Made by a program: the position numbers and the translations under genes
DNA from: Hericium rajendrae
Lineage: Eukaryota > Basidiomycota > Agaricomycetes > Russulales > Hericiaceae
DNA: 64,000 nucleotides
Direction: 5' to 3'
Assembly: GCA_033439255.1 (NCBI GenBank)
Contig: CM065887.1
Location: 1,984,001-2,048,000 of the forward strand
Part shown: piece after piece, positions 46,691-59,338 of the stretch
Position numbering within the stretch: position 1 is the stretch's first letter
Layout of the letters: the number at the start of each line of letters is the position of its first letter
The notes under the pieces: model-generated
The model's input: the letters and a program-made list of their open reading frames with translations, nothing else
Database searches by the model: none
Told to the model about the DNA's origin: nothing

Positions 46691-49600
46691 TGTGCCCCTC
46701 TCGAACAAGACGACGTCCTTGTTGCTGCCAAACAACTACGGCACCATGTGGCACCATCGGAACCTGCTCCGCCTCCACCTCTGGCTCCAACCTGGCCTCC
46801 TCAACCTCCTCAATCGGCTCTACCATCTCCTCAACCTGTGCATCCTCCACAATCGCACCATCCGGCCCCTGTCCGAAATCCTCATATTCCAACTCCAATT
46901 CATCCTCATCGTCGATCTCGCCACCATCCTCTGCATTTCCTGCCTCTGCAGCCCCTGTTGCTTGAAGGTTCGTGAGGAATTCGTGCTGCTGAATGTCAAG
47001 GAGGGAGTTGGGTTTGGGGACAAATGCACGTAGTCGGCACGCGCTGACTTTGCTGCGGTCGTATGGCTCGCCTTCGAGTGTCGCAAGGGTGTATGAGTTG
47101 CGGATGCAGCCAGTAATACGGTGAGGTTGGGACCACTTAGCTAGTAGCTTCCGCGTGGCTTTGTACGTAGTTGACAAATCACTGCGGTAGACTTGGACCA
47201 GCTGCCCTATGGAGAATATGACTTCTCCTGGCATGCCCTTGAGGAGCCGATGATTGAACACCGTTTTGCGTTGGACGGCGTGGTGGACCATAGCCTCATA
47301 CCCGTCCAGGCGTTGCTGGGCCGCATACGCCATATGCCTCTCGACATCGCTGATGCACAGTACGGACGTGCTCTCTGCAATTGGGGTTGGGGTCTTGTTG
47401 ATGACGAGGACGAAGAGGAGTTCCTTCGGTGAGAACTTGAGTGCGGGCAGAAGACAGTTGTTGAGAATTTTGACGGCTCGGTCGAGGAATTCTGGCCACT
47501 GATTCGGTAAGTTCGTCCATTCGGCCACGCAATATGCCTCTTCGCCAAGGCCTGTAGTTACCAGACGTGCGAGAATGTGGAGCAGGAGCTTGTTGGTGCC
47601 TTCCACAAGTCCGTTCACCCATGGTGAATAGGCGGCAACCACATAGGTCTTGCACCCCCACTGTGCGCAGAAGTCCCGCACCTCGGCACAATGGTAGTGT
47701 CTGCACCAGTAACATTCTTCTTTTTGAACTTGGAGACCCACAAGTGCTGAGAGAAAACGTCAAGATACAGGCCCAACGTGACGAAGCCATTCTTCCCCGG
47801 CGGCATGGAGAGGTAGTCGCCAATGAGCAGCTCGAATGGTCTATGCCGCGTGATAGGTTCGAGTAGCGCGTGTATGTGCGGGGTGCCGAAGCTTTTGCAC
47901 TGCGTGCATTCACGAACTGCGGCCAGTATGACAGCATCAAGTCCTGGACAACAAATGCGATCGAGCAGTGCGATCTTGACGTGGTCCCGACCCCAGTGAC
48001 CACCCGCGACGTGCTGCTCATATGCGAGCACTTTGGCTTCGTTCTTCGTGACGCATTCCAACTTCGGGCGCGCACGTATCCGGGCACCTCCATGGATTCG
48101 GTAAAGGCGGCTGTCCTCTATGAAGTACTCGAGAGCACGGTATCGTGCTCGCCATTTGTCATGAACATTGGATCCCTGGTCCCGTGCTGTGAGTGCGTTG
48201 ATAACCTCGTGAAACAGGGGTTCGTCGGCGAAACGTTCACGGAGGATAGTCACGGATGGGTCCTCTGGTGCAGTGAGCAGGAGAACATCATTGATGAGAC
48301 CTCGGGATACTTCCCAGTCTTCGCTTACCGACCACTCGCTGCCGTCCCCCACGGTGCGAGCGCGGCCGGTGCTCTGGCGACTGAGTCCATCGGCGACCAC
48401 ATTGAGTTTGCCTGGGACATGGCGGACATCGATGATTTGGTACGTTAGGATCCCATCATGCCAACGGGCATGGGCCGCATTGAGCTGGTCACTGAGTAGG
48501 ACGTCACGCAGTGCTTGGCAATCGGTCTCCACAATGACGGAGAATCCCCATAGAATGTCGGAGAATTTGTCTAGTGCAAATTTCAGTGCAGCAAACTCGA
48601 GCAAGAATGGCATATACTTCTCTTCGGCACGAGAAGTACGTTTGGATGCAAAGGCTAGAGGGTGAAGCTTTCTCATGACCTTGCCATTGGGTAGTGTCGT
48701 GTCGAACTGCTGAGTGAGAACGGCTGCAAATCCATCCTTGCACCCATCCGATGTAACGATAAAGGGGGTCCCGTCCCAGCGAGGTCCTCATAAAACCGGC
48801 TCCCTTGTTAATGCGGCCTTCAATGCGAGGAACGCTTGCGTGTGTTTCGGACTCCATCTGTCGGCAAGAGTGTAGCCTTGCATCAGGTGACGGTACGTCG
48901 ATTTAGCGCATGGGTTGGGGAGTTGAACCTCGTGCAGCATGTTGCGCAATGGGCCTTTGATGCGTGCGTAGTCCTTGACTAGGTCTCAGAAGTGTCCTGT
49001 GAGACCAAGGAATGACATGAGGTTGAGCGCGTCAGCCGGTTGTGCCCAATCAACTATCGCCGTGAGCTTTGTCAGGTCCGGCAGAACACCATCCGGTCTG
49101 ACGCGTGCGCCGGCAAACACTGCCTCAGTCATGAAGAAGGAAGACTTTGAGGGCGATAGAGATAGATTGCGTTCGCGGACGCGAGTGAGGATAAGACGTA
49201 GCTTGGCCAACATTTCATCGAATGTGTCCATGGCAGTGCCTCCGTCATCAACTAAGAGTTCCATCACCCCATCCGTAAGGAGGTCATGCAAGTGTTTCGC
49301 GGTGAGGAATGCAAACGAAGCAGGTGCGCCTGTGAGTCCGAACAGCATGCTGAGGTACCAAAAGTAACCTCGGCCCTCGACATAGAATGCTGTGTAAGGC
49401 CATGATTCCTCGTCGACTTCCACAGCGTAGAATCCCGCCGCAAAATCGAAAACAGAGAGGTATTTGTGCCCGGATAGGCATTGCTGCTTGGCACGAATAT
49501 CACCTTGAGGCATGGATGCAACGTGCGTGACTTTGTTCACCTCGTTAAAATTTTGGCAAATGCGCCATTTCTGCGGACACGCCTGCGGCACTTGGAGTTC

Positions 49601-51490
49601 ACGGGTCGCAGGTCGCGGCAGCAGATCGAAGAGGTTCGGCAGTCCAGCGGTAAGGCACTCGTCATTAACGCGGTGCTGGAGCTCCTCCAAGGTAAGGCCA
49701 CCGCCTTCGTGGGCTTTTTGCGCTAACGTTGTGGGAGAGACGGCTTTGATGCGGGATGGATGGATGGCCTCGATGATGCCGGCTGCTAACATTTCGTCGA
49801 CCTTGCCATTGAAGAATTTGCGCTGTGGTGGCGTGAGTGGGCGTTGTCGCAGTTTCATGTTGAATGTGGCATCAGGCAGGATGTCCAGATGATGAAAGGC
49901 GCCATCCATGTGTTTGACCTCACTAACAGATAACGCGAAGCAATCCGCAAAGTCCATAAGGAGCATGGTTACAATGCAACGCTCCTCAGTTGAGAGCGAG
50001 GGACCAATCGTAACCTGCTCGAGTATGGCCTCGACACGGTTTGGGTTGAAGGGGTCGGTGTTTCGCGTGAATACGGATGCCAGGTCCGCTGGTTCATGCG
50101 ACGTGGGCCATACTTCCACACTCGGGTCAATGGGGTCTACCGCGAAGATTGGGTTAATATCTCCGTTCGTGGGGTCGAGCGACATATGCAGAGGAACTTC
50201 CCTCGAGGGGAGCATTTCCTTGCTCCCCACTGCGTTTACGTACTGATTTCTCATGTGCTCCTCGTCGATGATCTCCTCCACTGTTGGCCTTGGGGGTTTG
50301 CGTTGGCGCTCGTTGTGCAGGCAGGGTGCATCGTCTCGGGGAAGAGGTAGGTTAGTATGGCTGGGGGCACTGTGCGATAGGAAGGGAACTGTCCTGGAGG
50401 GGGATTCATCATCCCCCTGGTCGGTGTCCCTTGCATGTGCGCTATCGAATTCCTCTATCTCGTGCTGGCCGTGCTGTTCGTCGTCCGCTGTTAGGATCTG
50501 ATGCAATCACCTGTCTTCCACCGTGCTCTCGTTCTTAGTCTCCTCGTCCTCGTCCTCGCTCTCCGCACCTGACACCTCCGAGTCCGACATCGTTTCGACA
50601 AATCTGCCCAAATCAACAATCTCCACCTGCAGGAGCTGAGTGTCTGCGGGAGAGCGGTTACGAACAGGGTCAAGCCTCTTTTCGTGAGAACGTGAAGATT
50701 TGCGAGAGACTCATCTCGAGGGGGGATTATCGCCCCCCGCCAAGTTTGTATACTGCTTCCAATCGAGCACTACGTGGACACCCTGCCGCGTAGCCCATCG
50801 ATCGTATTGCATTATGTGCAATTGGTTGTGGAGCGTGGATGATTGTGGGCCGTTTGAGACGTGTACGACGTCTGCTTGGTAGTTGTGAATCGCCCGGAAA
50901 GACGCGAGGAGAGGCTTCCCAAACAGGAATGCCCATCTGCCACTGCTGTCAAAAACCTCGAATGCTCCCTCCACCTTTATACCTTCTAACTCCATTTGCC
51001 CGGTCCATGTTGCATGAGATGGAATTTGAGTCCCGTTTGCCATACGAAGGATACGCGTGGAGGGCTGCCACCCCAACAGCCTGTGCTTCACTCTTTGAAA
51101 GATCGACAGGCACATGGCACCCACCATAGTGCCGTCGTCGAATAGTGCCCGCACACGGACTTTCTCCCCGTGTTCCCCATGTAAGACAATTTCATGAACA
51201 AATGGATTATGACTTTGAAGAGAGAGTTCGGACGTGTTTGTCCCCACAGCATACAGATCAACAATGTCTGCATTGGAAACCGAAGCAGGTAACATTACAT
51301 GATTGCAAGTCGGATCAACTGTGGGGCACAAAGACTGGTCCTCGCGCTCGGCCTCCGCAAGTGCGAGGACTGGAACACTCGCTGGGTTAATTGAAACTCG
51401 GGCCGCCTGCTCACCCTTTACAGCAGCGGCCCTTGCCCATTTCCCGACATACCATCCCTTCGCAGCTGTTCCTCCCATGGCACTCACCAC
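46683..51490 (-). CDS. pol region of the gypsy element (protease to integrase)
   Basis: Parts seen on the minus strand: an aspartic protease-like domain (about 50711-51490, ALFDDGTMVGAM), reverse transcriptase (about 48986-50506; PQACPQKWRICQNFNEVNK, FDFAAGFYAVEVDEES, YLSMLFGLTGAPASF), RNase H (from about 48676; PLAFASKRTSRAEEKYMPF), the H2C2 zinc module (HVAGGHWGRDHV...CTQCKSFG), the integrase core (IGDYLSMPPGKNGF, VNGLVEGTNK) and an acidic tail. The order protease-RT-RNase H-integrase defines Ty3/gypsy. The region is not one open frame. Confidence 0.85.
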
Positions 51491-53304
51491 TCATAGTCCT
51501 CATCTGCTCCAACATACTGCACCGGTACTGGGGATCCCATCTTTGCTCCCAGCGCCCGGTTACAGAACGACCTCCACAGGTACTCATTATGCGTCACACG
51601 CTCCGTGGACATGCACGCGAACCGTGGATGGCCCTTCTCGCCGCAGAACCAGCATTCGCCCGACGCTACCGGGGCGGTACCGGGTTTCAGTGGCACGGGT
51701 GTGCGCTCGTTGATGTAAGGGCACTCGCCATAAGTGCTTTGGAAGGCACAGAGTTGGGCTTGATATGCTGCACGGCTGGCATCAGTCGCGGGGTGATGAG
51801 GGGTGTTACGGATGGCATTGCACAACACCTCGCGTCGCTCGTCCGTGAGAGGTGCTTCGGCCTGTGGTACAGTTGGCAGCTGTGCTTCGACAGGTTGCGT
51901 GGCTGCCCGCTGCTGGGTACGTGCAGGCTGAGGGCCGGCAGCTGGTGCGGCAGTGGAAAGCCATTGGAATTGGGCCGTAAGATGTTGCAATTTGTTCTGA
52001 ATGCTCGCACGTTCCGCATCGCGGTGTTGCTTGGCCTCGACCTTGTCGCGTAAATGGCTGGTGTCGATGTCGGTGATGGCCTGGGCGAAGACAGCCCAAT
52101 CAGCATGCGTTTCCCTGATAAACTCTTTCATAAGCCCTGGCATCTCCTTCCGAATGAGCCAAATGTTTTGATTGGTGGCCGCAATGCCTGCCTGCTCCGC
52201 CAGGGACAGCATATGTGCGGCCCACCTAACATGTGTCCAGACATCTCTGCCGCCAACCAACTCCTTCATGCTGAGCACGTCCTCGCTCAGACGATACTCC
52301 AACATCTCCTGCTGCAATTCGGGAGACGTCTTGATGGCCTTCTTAGCAAGTTGGAACTGCATGTGGAATGCTGCTTCGAAGGTAACCCAATCGCGCAGCG
52401 TCGCGGGAGGGAGCCCGTAATACCAGTCTTCTGCAGGCGAGTCTTGGTAGAGATAAAGTTCAAACTCGGTGATCCACGCGACACCTTGAGGCTGGTTACG
52501 TGAGGCCATGTGTCAGCGGAATAAGCGCATAAAATTGCGAGGTGTTTCATCGTCCTGTCCAGTGCCTTTGAAAAATGTGAGACCGGGCTGCTTGCCGACC
52601 GTGGCCATGACAGGTGCCGGTGGGGGTGGTGCAGGCGATGGCTGAAGGGCGGCAGCTGCGGGCTGCATGATCGAGGGCGATGACTTTGTGATAACGATTT
52701 GTGGAGCGATGAGTGTCGAGGCGGTAGCATTTGGCTCGGCTTTGACGGATGCAGCAGACGTGGAGGCAGCCGCATTGGATTCAGCTTTGAAGGGCGCAAG
52801 GCAGGCTTGCCAGTTGGGCAGCTCGAGTTTGGGTTCTGTCTGCGTGACCACGTCTTTGAACGCAGTGCCGGCTGCAAACGAAAACAGAAGGGCGAGATCC
52901 GGTGCGACTGGAGATCCGTGCAGGCTCGTTGATCGCGAAGGGGAGGTTCGCGGCGAGTTTAAACTGATTGTGCCGTACGGGTTACTGAACGAGTGACGGT
53001 GCGCACGAGGTTGACCAATCCGCAAGGCCGGTGAATCGGGGAATCGAAGGAGCTCAAATGGGGAGGATGTGCCAGACACACCTACTGCGGAGGAACCAAC
53101 TGATGACGGTGAAGCTGGACGGGATGGAGGGGTGGGCGATGCGATTGTGGGTGGGGGTCTGGCGAACTGGCCTTTTTCTCCTCGAAACGGAGGATTGCGG
53201 GGCTTGCCCCGGGCGTTATGGCTGGCTATCGTGAAAGCTGCCTCATTGCAGAGGCGTGGAGCGTGAGGCAGTGGAGATCGGATGAGACACGGACGCTGAT
53301 ACAC
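51484..53304 (-). CDS. gag region of the gypsy element
   Basis: Encodes the capsid-like protein that packages element RNA in the cytoplasm. Ser/Pro/Ala-rich N-terminal part (52513-53304), a retrotransposon gag domain (about 52000-52500; YQDSPAEDWYYGLPP, FEAAFHMQFQLAKKAIK) and a C-terminal CCHC zinc knuckle CWFCGEKGHPRFAC near 51640. Confidence 0.8.
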
Positions 53305-53437
53305 ACCGAGATGAAGACGATATGGAGAACGATATGGAGAACGCTTTGGAGAACGCAGAACGGTTTAGAGAACGCAGAGAATGCCGAACGAAGATGAAGA
53401 TGCAGAAACGAGGTGAAATCCACTCTTGTCACCACGA

Positions 53438-53602
53438 TGGACCAGGCCGAGGGAACACTCTGGGATGCTATGATGATGGGACTCCTGAGGCTCTGGCTAC
53501 ACACGACTCTGGCTACTCTGTGGCTATGCTGACTAAGCCGCCAGCAAACCCCGGCCTCTCGGCTAGCCTCTCCCTCTCCTGACCCCCTACTTCCCTACTC
53601 CA
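53438..53602 (-). repeat. 5' LTR of the gypsy element
   Basis: 165 bp; aligns end to end with 46526-46690 with about two G/A differences. Confidence 0.9.
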
Positions 53603-56314
53603 CCAACAAGAAGCTCTTTTTTGACCCGCAAGATGATTCTGAGCTTCGAATCGGTGTCACGTTGGAGCTTGACTGGTACGTTGTCTTCTGTTTATTACCT
53701 GCCTCACTAGATATTGATTAATACAGGTTCTCTTGTGCACGCGGCCCTTATGCAAGCTCTCATGCGAGTGGGGTCTTTTCTTTTTGTGTTTCAAATCTGC
53801 CTCCAGCCCTTTGGTAAGTGTTCTGACTGTTCGTCATGGAATAACTAATGCATGGAAATAGTTATCGTCCGAAAAATTTACTTCTTTCCATGATGACACC
53901 AGGGCCAACTGAACCAACTGCGGAGCAGCTCCAGCACTTCAACATGCTTCTCGTCAATGACCTCATTCAATTATATGAACACGGGATCATTATCTGGACG
54001 CCCCTGCATCCCGAAGGTATGTGATTTAGCCCTCATCATAGGAACATCTATTCATGATACCACAGGGCGTTTGGTGCACATTGCGCTATTAGGCATTGTA
54101 TGTGACCATCCAGCAATGTGTAAGATGTGTGGCTTTGCGGACAAGTCGCACAACGAAGCACCTTGTACGAAATGCCACGCGACGTCGGAGAACATGTACG
54201 ATGACGAGTATATGACTGGTGGTATGTTCCGCTCTTCTCATAGAGTCCAAATAACTGATAACTTAATTAGACCACAACTTGCGAAGTGGGAGCGAGCACA
54301 AGCAGCATGCTTCCGAGTGGAAAAATCTAGAAGAAAAAGCAGATCGTCATGAGTACTTTACGGAACATGGTGTACGCTGGTCGGAGTTTGCCCGCTTACC
54401 TTACTTTGATTTGGTTCGAATGACCGTAGTTGACCCCATGCACAACCTTCTACTTGGTGTCGTCAAGACTCAGTGGTATAACCACTGGATTCTGTCGGGC
54501 GCTCTTCGTGCGACAACCCAGGCTGGCACGGAGCACGAACTTGCTTCCGTTCATCGCTTTTTAGATTCGGTAAGTCATTACAATCTCGAGATAACATAAA
54601 TACTTACCAGCAGCAAAAGCTGGAAGCACCTGGGTGGATAGGAAGATTGCCAAATCGCGTTGGCAAGCCTGCCGGTGGCTCGTTATCTGCAGACGAATAC
54701 AAGTCCCTCATCACAACATCCAGTGCGATGATGGTGAGTATTTACCTATATGTTTGACATCGGCTGAACTGCACGTCCTGTAGCTTCCGATTGTCTTTGA
54801 CATTGCCCTTCCCAGAGCAAATGAGGAGTACCAGAAGGCTCAGAACAAATTCAAGAAAGGCAAAGCGAAGGCATCTACTGAAGATGCTTCTACATCAAAG
54901 GCTGATGCTCCACCGAATCGAAGAATTCACAAAGAAGATGCACGACTAGCTCTTCTGCTTGCTACGGCACTAAAAATTCTTTTAGGATCATCGCTTGATG
55001 AGGCAGCTCTGCAGCGAGGTGAACATCTACTGTTAGAGTATCTTGCGCTTTACAAGAAGGTCAGTTTTAATTCCAAACTCTGATTTCTCCTGATCAATCT
55101 TATTGATCAGGTCTATGGTGTTGCGGCTATGAAACCAAACTTCCATTTTGCAACGCACACCGTTCCTCAAATCAGAGACTACGGACCCGTTCCTGGGTTC
55201 TGGGCCTTCCTTGGGGAGTGCCTCAACAAAGTCCTCAAAGGCACAAACCTGAATAACCAACATGGCGGCCAGCTCGAGATCATAATGATGTGTGCATTTG
55301 GATGTGATGTCCACCTACATGATCTTGTGAAGCCCCTAACATATTCTTCTGGCTGATTATTTACTGATGCGAATCTCCATAGATTGCGTACCTCAGCGCT
55401 CAGTCTGAAGACTTAGACTCTCAAAAAATTGCCACCCGCATGCTCGCAGATTCTGCTCTGCCTCGGGGCACGGTAGAACTATCAGCGCATGAGCCAAATG
55501 TGTCTGACAATGGTGCGTGCTGCCTCCATAGTAATCACACATGCTGACCGGTATTATTCAGCACTATCAGAGATGGTTTTACCCATCGTCTCAGGTCCTG
55601 TCGCACGCGCTCACGAGAAACTGCCAGATCATGTGCGGGCAGCATTGTATAAGTGCTACAACGTGAACGGCAAGTGTGTCTATTATCCAACGGAGAGGCG
55701 CAAACCACCCAAAGCCCCATTCCTCAATGCGCATGCACAGTTCTTGAAACATGTTCTCATTGACGGTCATCGTGTGATACCACTTAGAGAGACGAAGGAG
55801 TGCTCTGCCACATCTTCAGTAGTTAAGGTTTTAGTCGATGGGAAGCTCTTCGCTGGAGAGATCTTCAGCATCTTCCATCACCAGCAGCAGGGTGTCCCTG
55901 AAGGTGCCACGCTCTTTGCCGACATGCGATGGATGAAGCGTGAGATGGTCACACCCGTTGAAGGTGATCCGTGGAAAGAATTGTGAGTTTCTGCAGACTA
56001 TCTTGAAGAAGCAAATTCTCATTGCCCACCATGCTCTGCAGCCCGGAGATTGAATTTGAGTGCTGGACTTTGAACAAGTTTCACACCGAGAATGCACCAG
56101 GCCTTCCTCCCATGGTCATCCCAGTCTCCGCTATCCATTGCCAGCTTGCTCACATGACGGACCACACGTCTGACCCACCAATATGGTTGACATGCTCTCT
56201 CGATCGCATAAGTCACTCCATGATATTAATTAATCACTAACTACATTTATCACAGCATTCTATCACCATGGGCGAAGGGGAGTACTAATCTACAGGCTGA
56301 TGAATACGATACAT

Positions 56315-56430
56315 GCACCGGTTGAACGGTGCGAGAGAAGGAGAAGCACATCAGGTGAGTGAAGCTAGGATTCATGTGATATGCACCGGTTAAACGATGC
56401 GACTAGAGAAAGCACGTCGGTTGAACGACG
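56315..56430. repeat. Cluster of small hairpins between convergent genes of element 4
   Basis: Three hairpins with the same loop and different stems: GCACCG-GTTGAA-CGGTGC (56315-56332), GCACCG-GTTAAA-CGATGC (56383-56400, one mismatch) and CGTCG-GTTGAA-CGACG (56415-56430). They lie in the roughly 300-bp gap between the transposase stop (56240) and the partner-gene stop (56544). Confidence 0.65.
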
Positions 56431-56543
56431 CAAGCTGGGAAGGAGAAGCATGTTGGTTGGGTATGCGGATGAAGATGCAGCCGGGGCATGTGCAGAAGGA
56501 ACGGAAGCGAGAAGGAAAGAAAACACGTCGTTGCTATGTAAGC

Positions 56544-58484
56544 TCATTCCTCCACCACAGGCTGACCCCATCCCTCAGGATCTGGATGGTCAAACCAGTC
56601 TTCCAGCATCTCTCGGAGCTCGACATCATTGACATGGCGCTCATACCATTCGACGTTGATCATGCAATTGTAAGGGCTCATCATGGGAAGGTCGTTAATG
56701 CCGCTTGATCGAGATGAGTCGAGAACACGCTGATGGAAGCGCTGCTTATCCTTCGGCTTCAGGCTCTTCCAATGAGTATCATTGAGTTCATGGAAGATTT
56801 CGGATGTCTGCAGTACGTGATATCAATCTCCGTTCCATGATCTTCTTACTTACTTACATATTCCGATCGCCAGTCGGGTATGATGACCTCAAACACAGCA
56901 AGCTGCTCGAGACCCTTTGGCATCAGGTTCGTGAGGCCCAGTCGATTTGCCATGTCCTTCTTCCACTCATTGACTTCCTCCTCATTCTGGTAGTCCTCTG
57001 GTCCTGATGCTTCATCTGACATATGGTCAGCATGCAAGAGCGGCGTCGGGTCTTTCTTATGCTTTTTGATGTACGTGGGAACAGCCATCTGGAGATGCTT
57101 CAATTTCTGCAGGGGAAAGGGTTCGAGGTAAGTACTAGAGACTCAGATATTGGGACAATGGCTTACTGTCTCATGGCAAAGTGATCGGCGTGATTTTTGT
57201 TCGTTCCGTCTGGCCTTGCACCCACGTTCCTCATCCTGCTCATCAGCCCACTGTCTCTTATAGCCATTAAATGAGATCTTCGCTAGATCCACGATGTCAC
57301 GCTTCGTCACCCTGAAGGACGGGTCCTTGGTCCAGTCTGGCCGATTAGCAGCCTCAGACATGGTGATCTGTTGCTTTGGTAAGTCACGGTAAACGAGTTC
57401 GTATCACTGAAGAAGGGACTAACGTTGAGATCTTGAATGACGCAGTCAGCGGTCTGCGAGAAGAGACGCTTGTTGACAGCCGCAGTGACACCCTTCGAGA
57501 AGTCTGGAGTGAGATACTCCTCGCCCGTGTCCGCATTGACGCGTGCTTCCATATTCTGCTCCCAAGTGGGCCACGCATCCTTAGCAGTAACACCAGTCAG
57601 GGTACGAATGGTGTCACACGTCGCTTCCTAGACATGGTATGTCCATCAGTTTATCTGCACTCAACCTCGATGGATGATGGCTTATGCTGGCTCACCAGAA
57701 TACGCTTACGCACTTTCAGTTGCATATCGGTAAGATGGTTTGTTCTGCTGCCTGATATGCAGACGAGGGGACGTGCTGATGCCTCAACCAGGTGCTGGTG
57801 CCCGGCTCCTTCCTCCACCTCATCTTCATCATCCTCCTGTGCCCTTCGCCTCTGTCGCATCCTATTCACCTTCTCGCGACGAACACGCTCGCGTGCAGTA
57901 TTGGTTTGGCGCAAAGTACCCCCATCCTGTACAAAGACAGCCCCATCACGCTCCTCCTCATGCTGTCGCTGTCGCCCGTTGCCATCTCACCCATCATGCC
58001 GCCTGCGGTTGCCTTGTCCGCTCGAGACAGAACGGCGGCGCTCATCTCCACGCAGGTCCGGATCGATATAGGAATCATCGTGGTGTCGATAGGTGCGCCC
58101 ACCTACACGATCTCGACCTGAATGCGATGCTGAGCGACTAGGGGATCGTGATGAACCATAGCGCTCTCGCATGCGGCCACGACCACGATGTGTGGATGCC
58201 TCAGGTGCATCTGTATGCGTGCGCTTGCGGGGCCTCTCACGTGAAGTGTCCGAACGCGACCGCCCCCTGCGACCATGGCGACTACTAGCCCTGCCTCTGC
58301 CCCCATCCTTGTCCCTCCCTTTCTTGCGTCGAAAAGGATCCCCTGCAGGCGCCCCATCTCCGTACGTGTTGCGAAGCTTCTTCGCGATATACCGCTTACG
58401 ATGCGCTAAGTCCAGCCCATCCCACATCTCGCGCACTGTCTCCTCGGCATCGCTAGGCGGGTGTTCATACTCAGAGTCAGACAT
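56544..58484 (-). pseudogene. Partner protein of element 4 (family II), one in-frame TGA
   Basis: Minus strand from MSDSEYEHPPSDAEETVREMW, then an Arg/Ser-rich region like splicing-type RS domains (SSRSPSRSASHSGRDR), TARERVRREKVNRM, ASARPLVCISGSRT, RPDWTKDPSFRVTKRDIVDLAKISFNGYKRQWADEQ, YIKKHKKDPTPLLHADHMSDEASGPEDY, GLEQLAVFEVIIPDWRSEYV and a C terminus LEDWFDHPDPEGWGQP ending at 56544. A TGA at 57989-57987 lies in the RS-rich part. Introns about 50 nt. It converges on the transposase of element 4. Function unknown; the RS and basic parts suggest a nuclear role. Confidence 0.65.
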
Positions 58485-58907
58485 GGCTCAGAATGAAGGC
58501 TTGATGGTATGGGGAGGGGGTCAGGGGGATGTATTGCCCTCATGCTTGTTTTCTCGTCTTATTATCAGGTAGCATATACTCTTCTGATTCATTCACTGTC
58601 AATCCGAGCTTTGATTGGTGTTCCATAACGGGTGCGACCATAGCCAAAAGTGGCAGTGCGGACGTGCGTGAACAGGCAAGATCTGGCCCGAGCTACTCCA
58701 ATCTAGTCCGAGCTACTCCAAGCACAAGTACATTAGATTCTCTTGTTTACTCTACTACCGGAGCTGCCTAGCTACTATTGCCTCGCTTTTTGGCTCTGTG
58801 CCGATGCCTTCCGAGTTTGCGTGGGCCGGCTCATACACGTGAGAACATGCACCAACTCAGACGGGCTCCGACTCTTACCATCAGTATGCGGAACGCAGTG
58901 AGTGGAT

Positions 58908-59338
58908 GAAGACACCCTGGATGCTTCCAACGATGGATGCTGCAATGGAAATCTCCCCGTCGCCCGAGGACTACGAGTAGGCGCCGAAGCCGGAGGGAAA
59001 AGCAATATATATACTCATAGTCATAAACTTCTCATTACATAAAGTACTTCACCAACTGGAATATCTGTGCCGCGAATCACAATTACTTTACGCCCTGAGT
59101 CTCACACGAGTACAGATAATGGCGCAGAGCGGCTCGTCGATTACAAACCAGATGCAAACCGTCGAGGCCTTGGTCAAATCAATCAAGCCTACTCAGTCGA
59201 GAATAAGCAAAGTACACCGGGAACTACCGAAATACGGGACCAGGTGGTGCCCGCAGGGCCATGGTATGGTGACTAGCTAGGACAAACTGACCTGACCTAA
59301 TCTACTTCAACTCGGACAAGCAATGGCCGGAACCCAGT
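58908..59338. other. DNA between elements 4/3 and element 5
   Basis: 431 bp with no gene seen. It begins right after the GAT target copy of element 3 and ends with AGT before the CACTG terminus of element 5. Confidence 0.5.

Larger units (their letters stand above)
46526..53602 (-). mobile_element. Ty3/gypsy LTR retrotransposon, near full length, young
   Basis: 7.08 kb on the minus strand with 165-bp LTRs at both ends, a primer-binding-site region next to the 5' LTR (about 53420-53437) and a polypurine tract next to the 3' LTR (about 46691-46702). Parts in order: gag with a zinc knuckle, protease, reverse transcriptase, RNase H, integrase. The two LTRs differ at about 2 of 165 positions, so insertion is recent. 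The coding part has a few breaks and is treated as a fossil. It sits inside the transposase gene of element 4; flanks CCGA and CCAA look like a 4-bp target duplication with one change. Same family as 1-1585 and 63421-63592. Confidence 0.9.
44994..56240 (+). pseudogene. Tnp2-type transposase of element 4, interrupted by a gypsy element
   Basis: Starts MSSRHGTPLHF with a CKCSKCK motif, an acidic region, an 18-bp coding repeat, a CPSCFRMYEP...CTACEIP zinc-like pair, then WKTIKGAD. After the retrotransposon the gene resumes with KKLFFDPQDDSELRIGVTLE and LDWF, ASHASGVFSFCVSNLPP, MMTPGPTEPTAEQLQ, CKMCGFADKSHNEAPCTKC, GVRWSEFARLPYFDLVRMTVVDPMHNLLLG (catalytic Asp region), LPIVFDIALPRANEEY, MKPNFHFATHTVPQIRDYGPVPGFWAFLGE (catalytic Glu region) and ends SLDRISHSMILINH. 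A TGA at 45563 is a further block. Exon-intron structure (about 50-nt introns) is otherwise conserved with element 5. Confidence 0.75.
41717..58900. mobile_element. Element 4: CACTA/Tnp2-type transposon with two nested insertions
   Basis: Left end CACTGCATTCC (41717), right end GGAACGCAGTG (58900); AGT flanks both sides (41714-41716 and 58901-58903). Both ends carry GAGTAGCTYGGAYTAGAT-like motifs (41754; reverse complement near 58700). Removing the TIR element (41868-44772) and the gypsy element (46526-53602) leaves about 7.2 kb, the same length as element 3. It contains a transposase (44994-56240) and a converging partner gene (58484-56544). It inserted one base inside the right terminus of element 3, so it is younger than element 3. 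Confidence 0.72.
34572..58904. mobile_element. Element 3: CACTA/Tnp2-type transposon, right end split by element 4
   Basis: Left end CACTGCGCGTCGACCCC at 34572; right end CGCACAGT at 41716 plus a final G at 58904, which together give CACTGTGCGTCGACCCC in reverse. GAT flanks both sides (34569-34571 and 58905-58907), a 3-bp target duplication as known for CACTA elements. The element's own DNA is 34572-41716 plus base 58904, about 7.1 kb. It carries a transposase (34901-39195) and a partner gene (41156-39220) that converge. GGACAT/ATGTCC repeats lie inside both ends. Confidence 0.72.
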
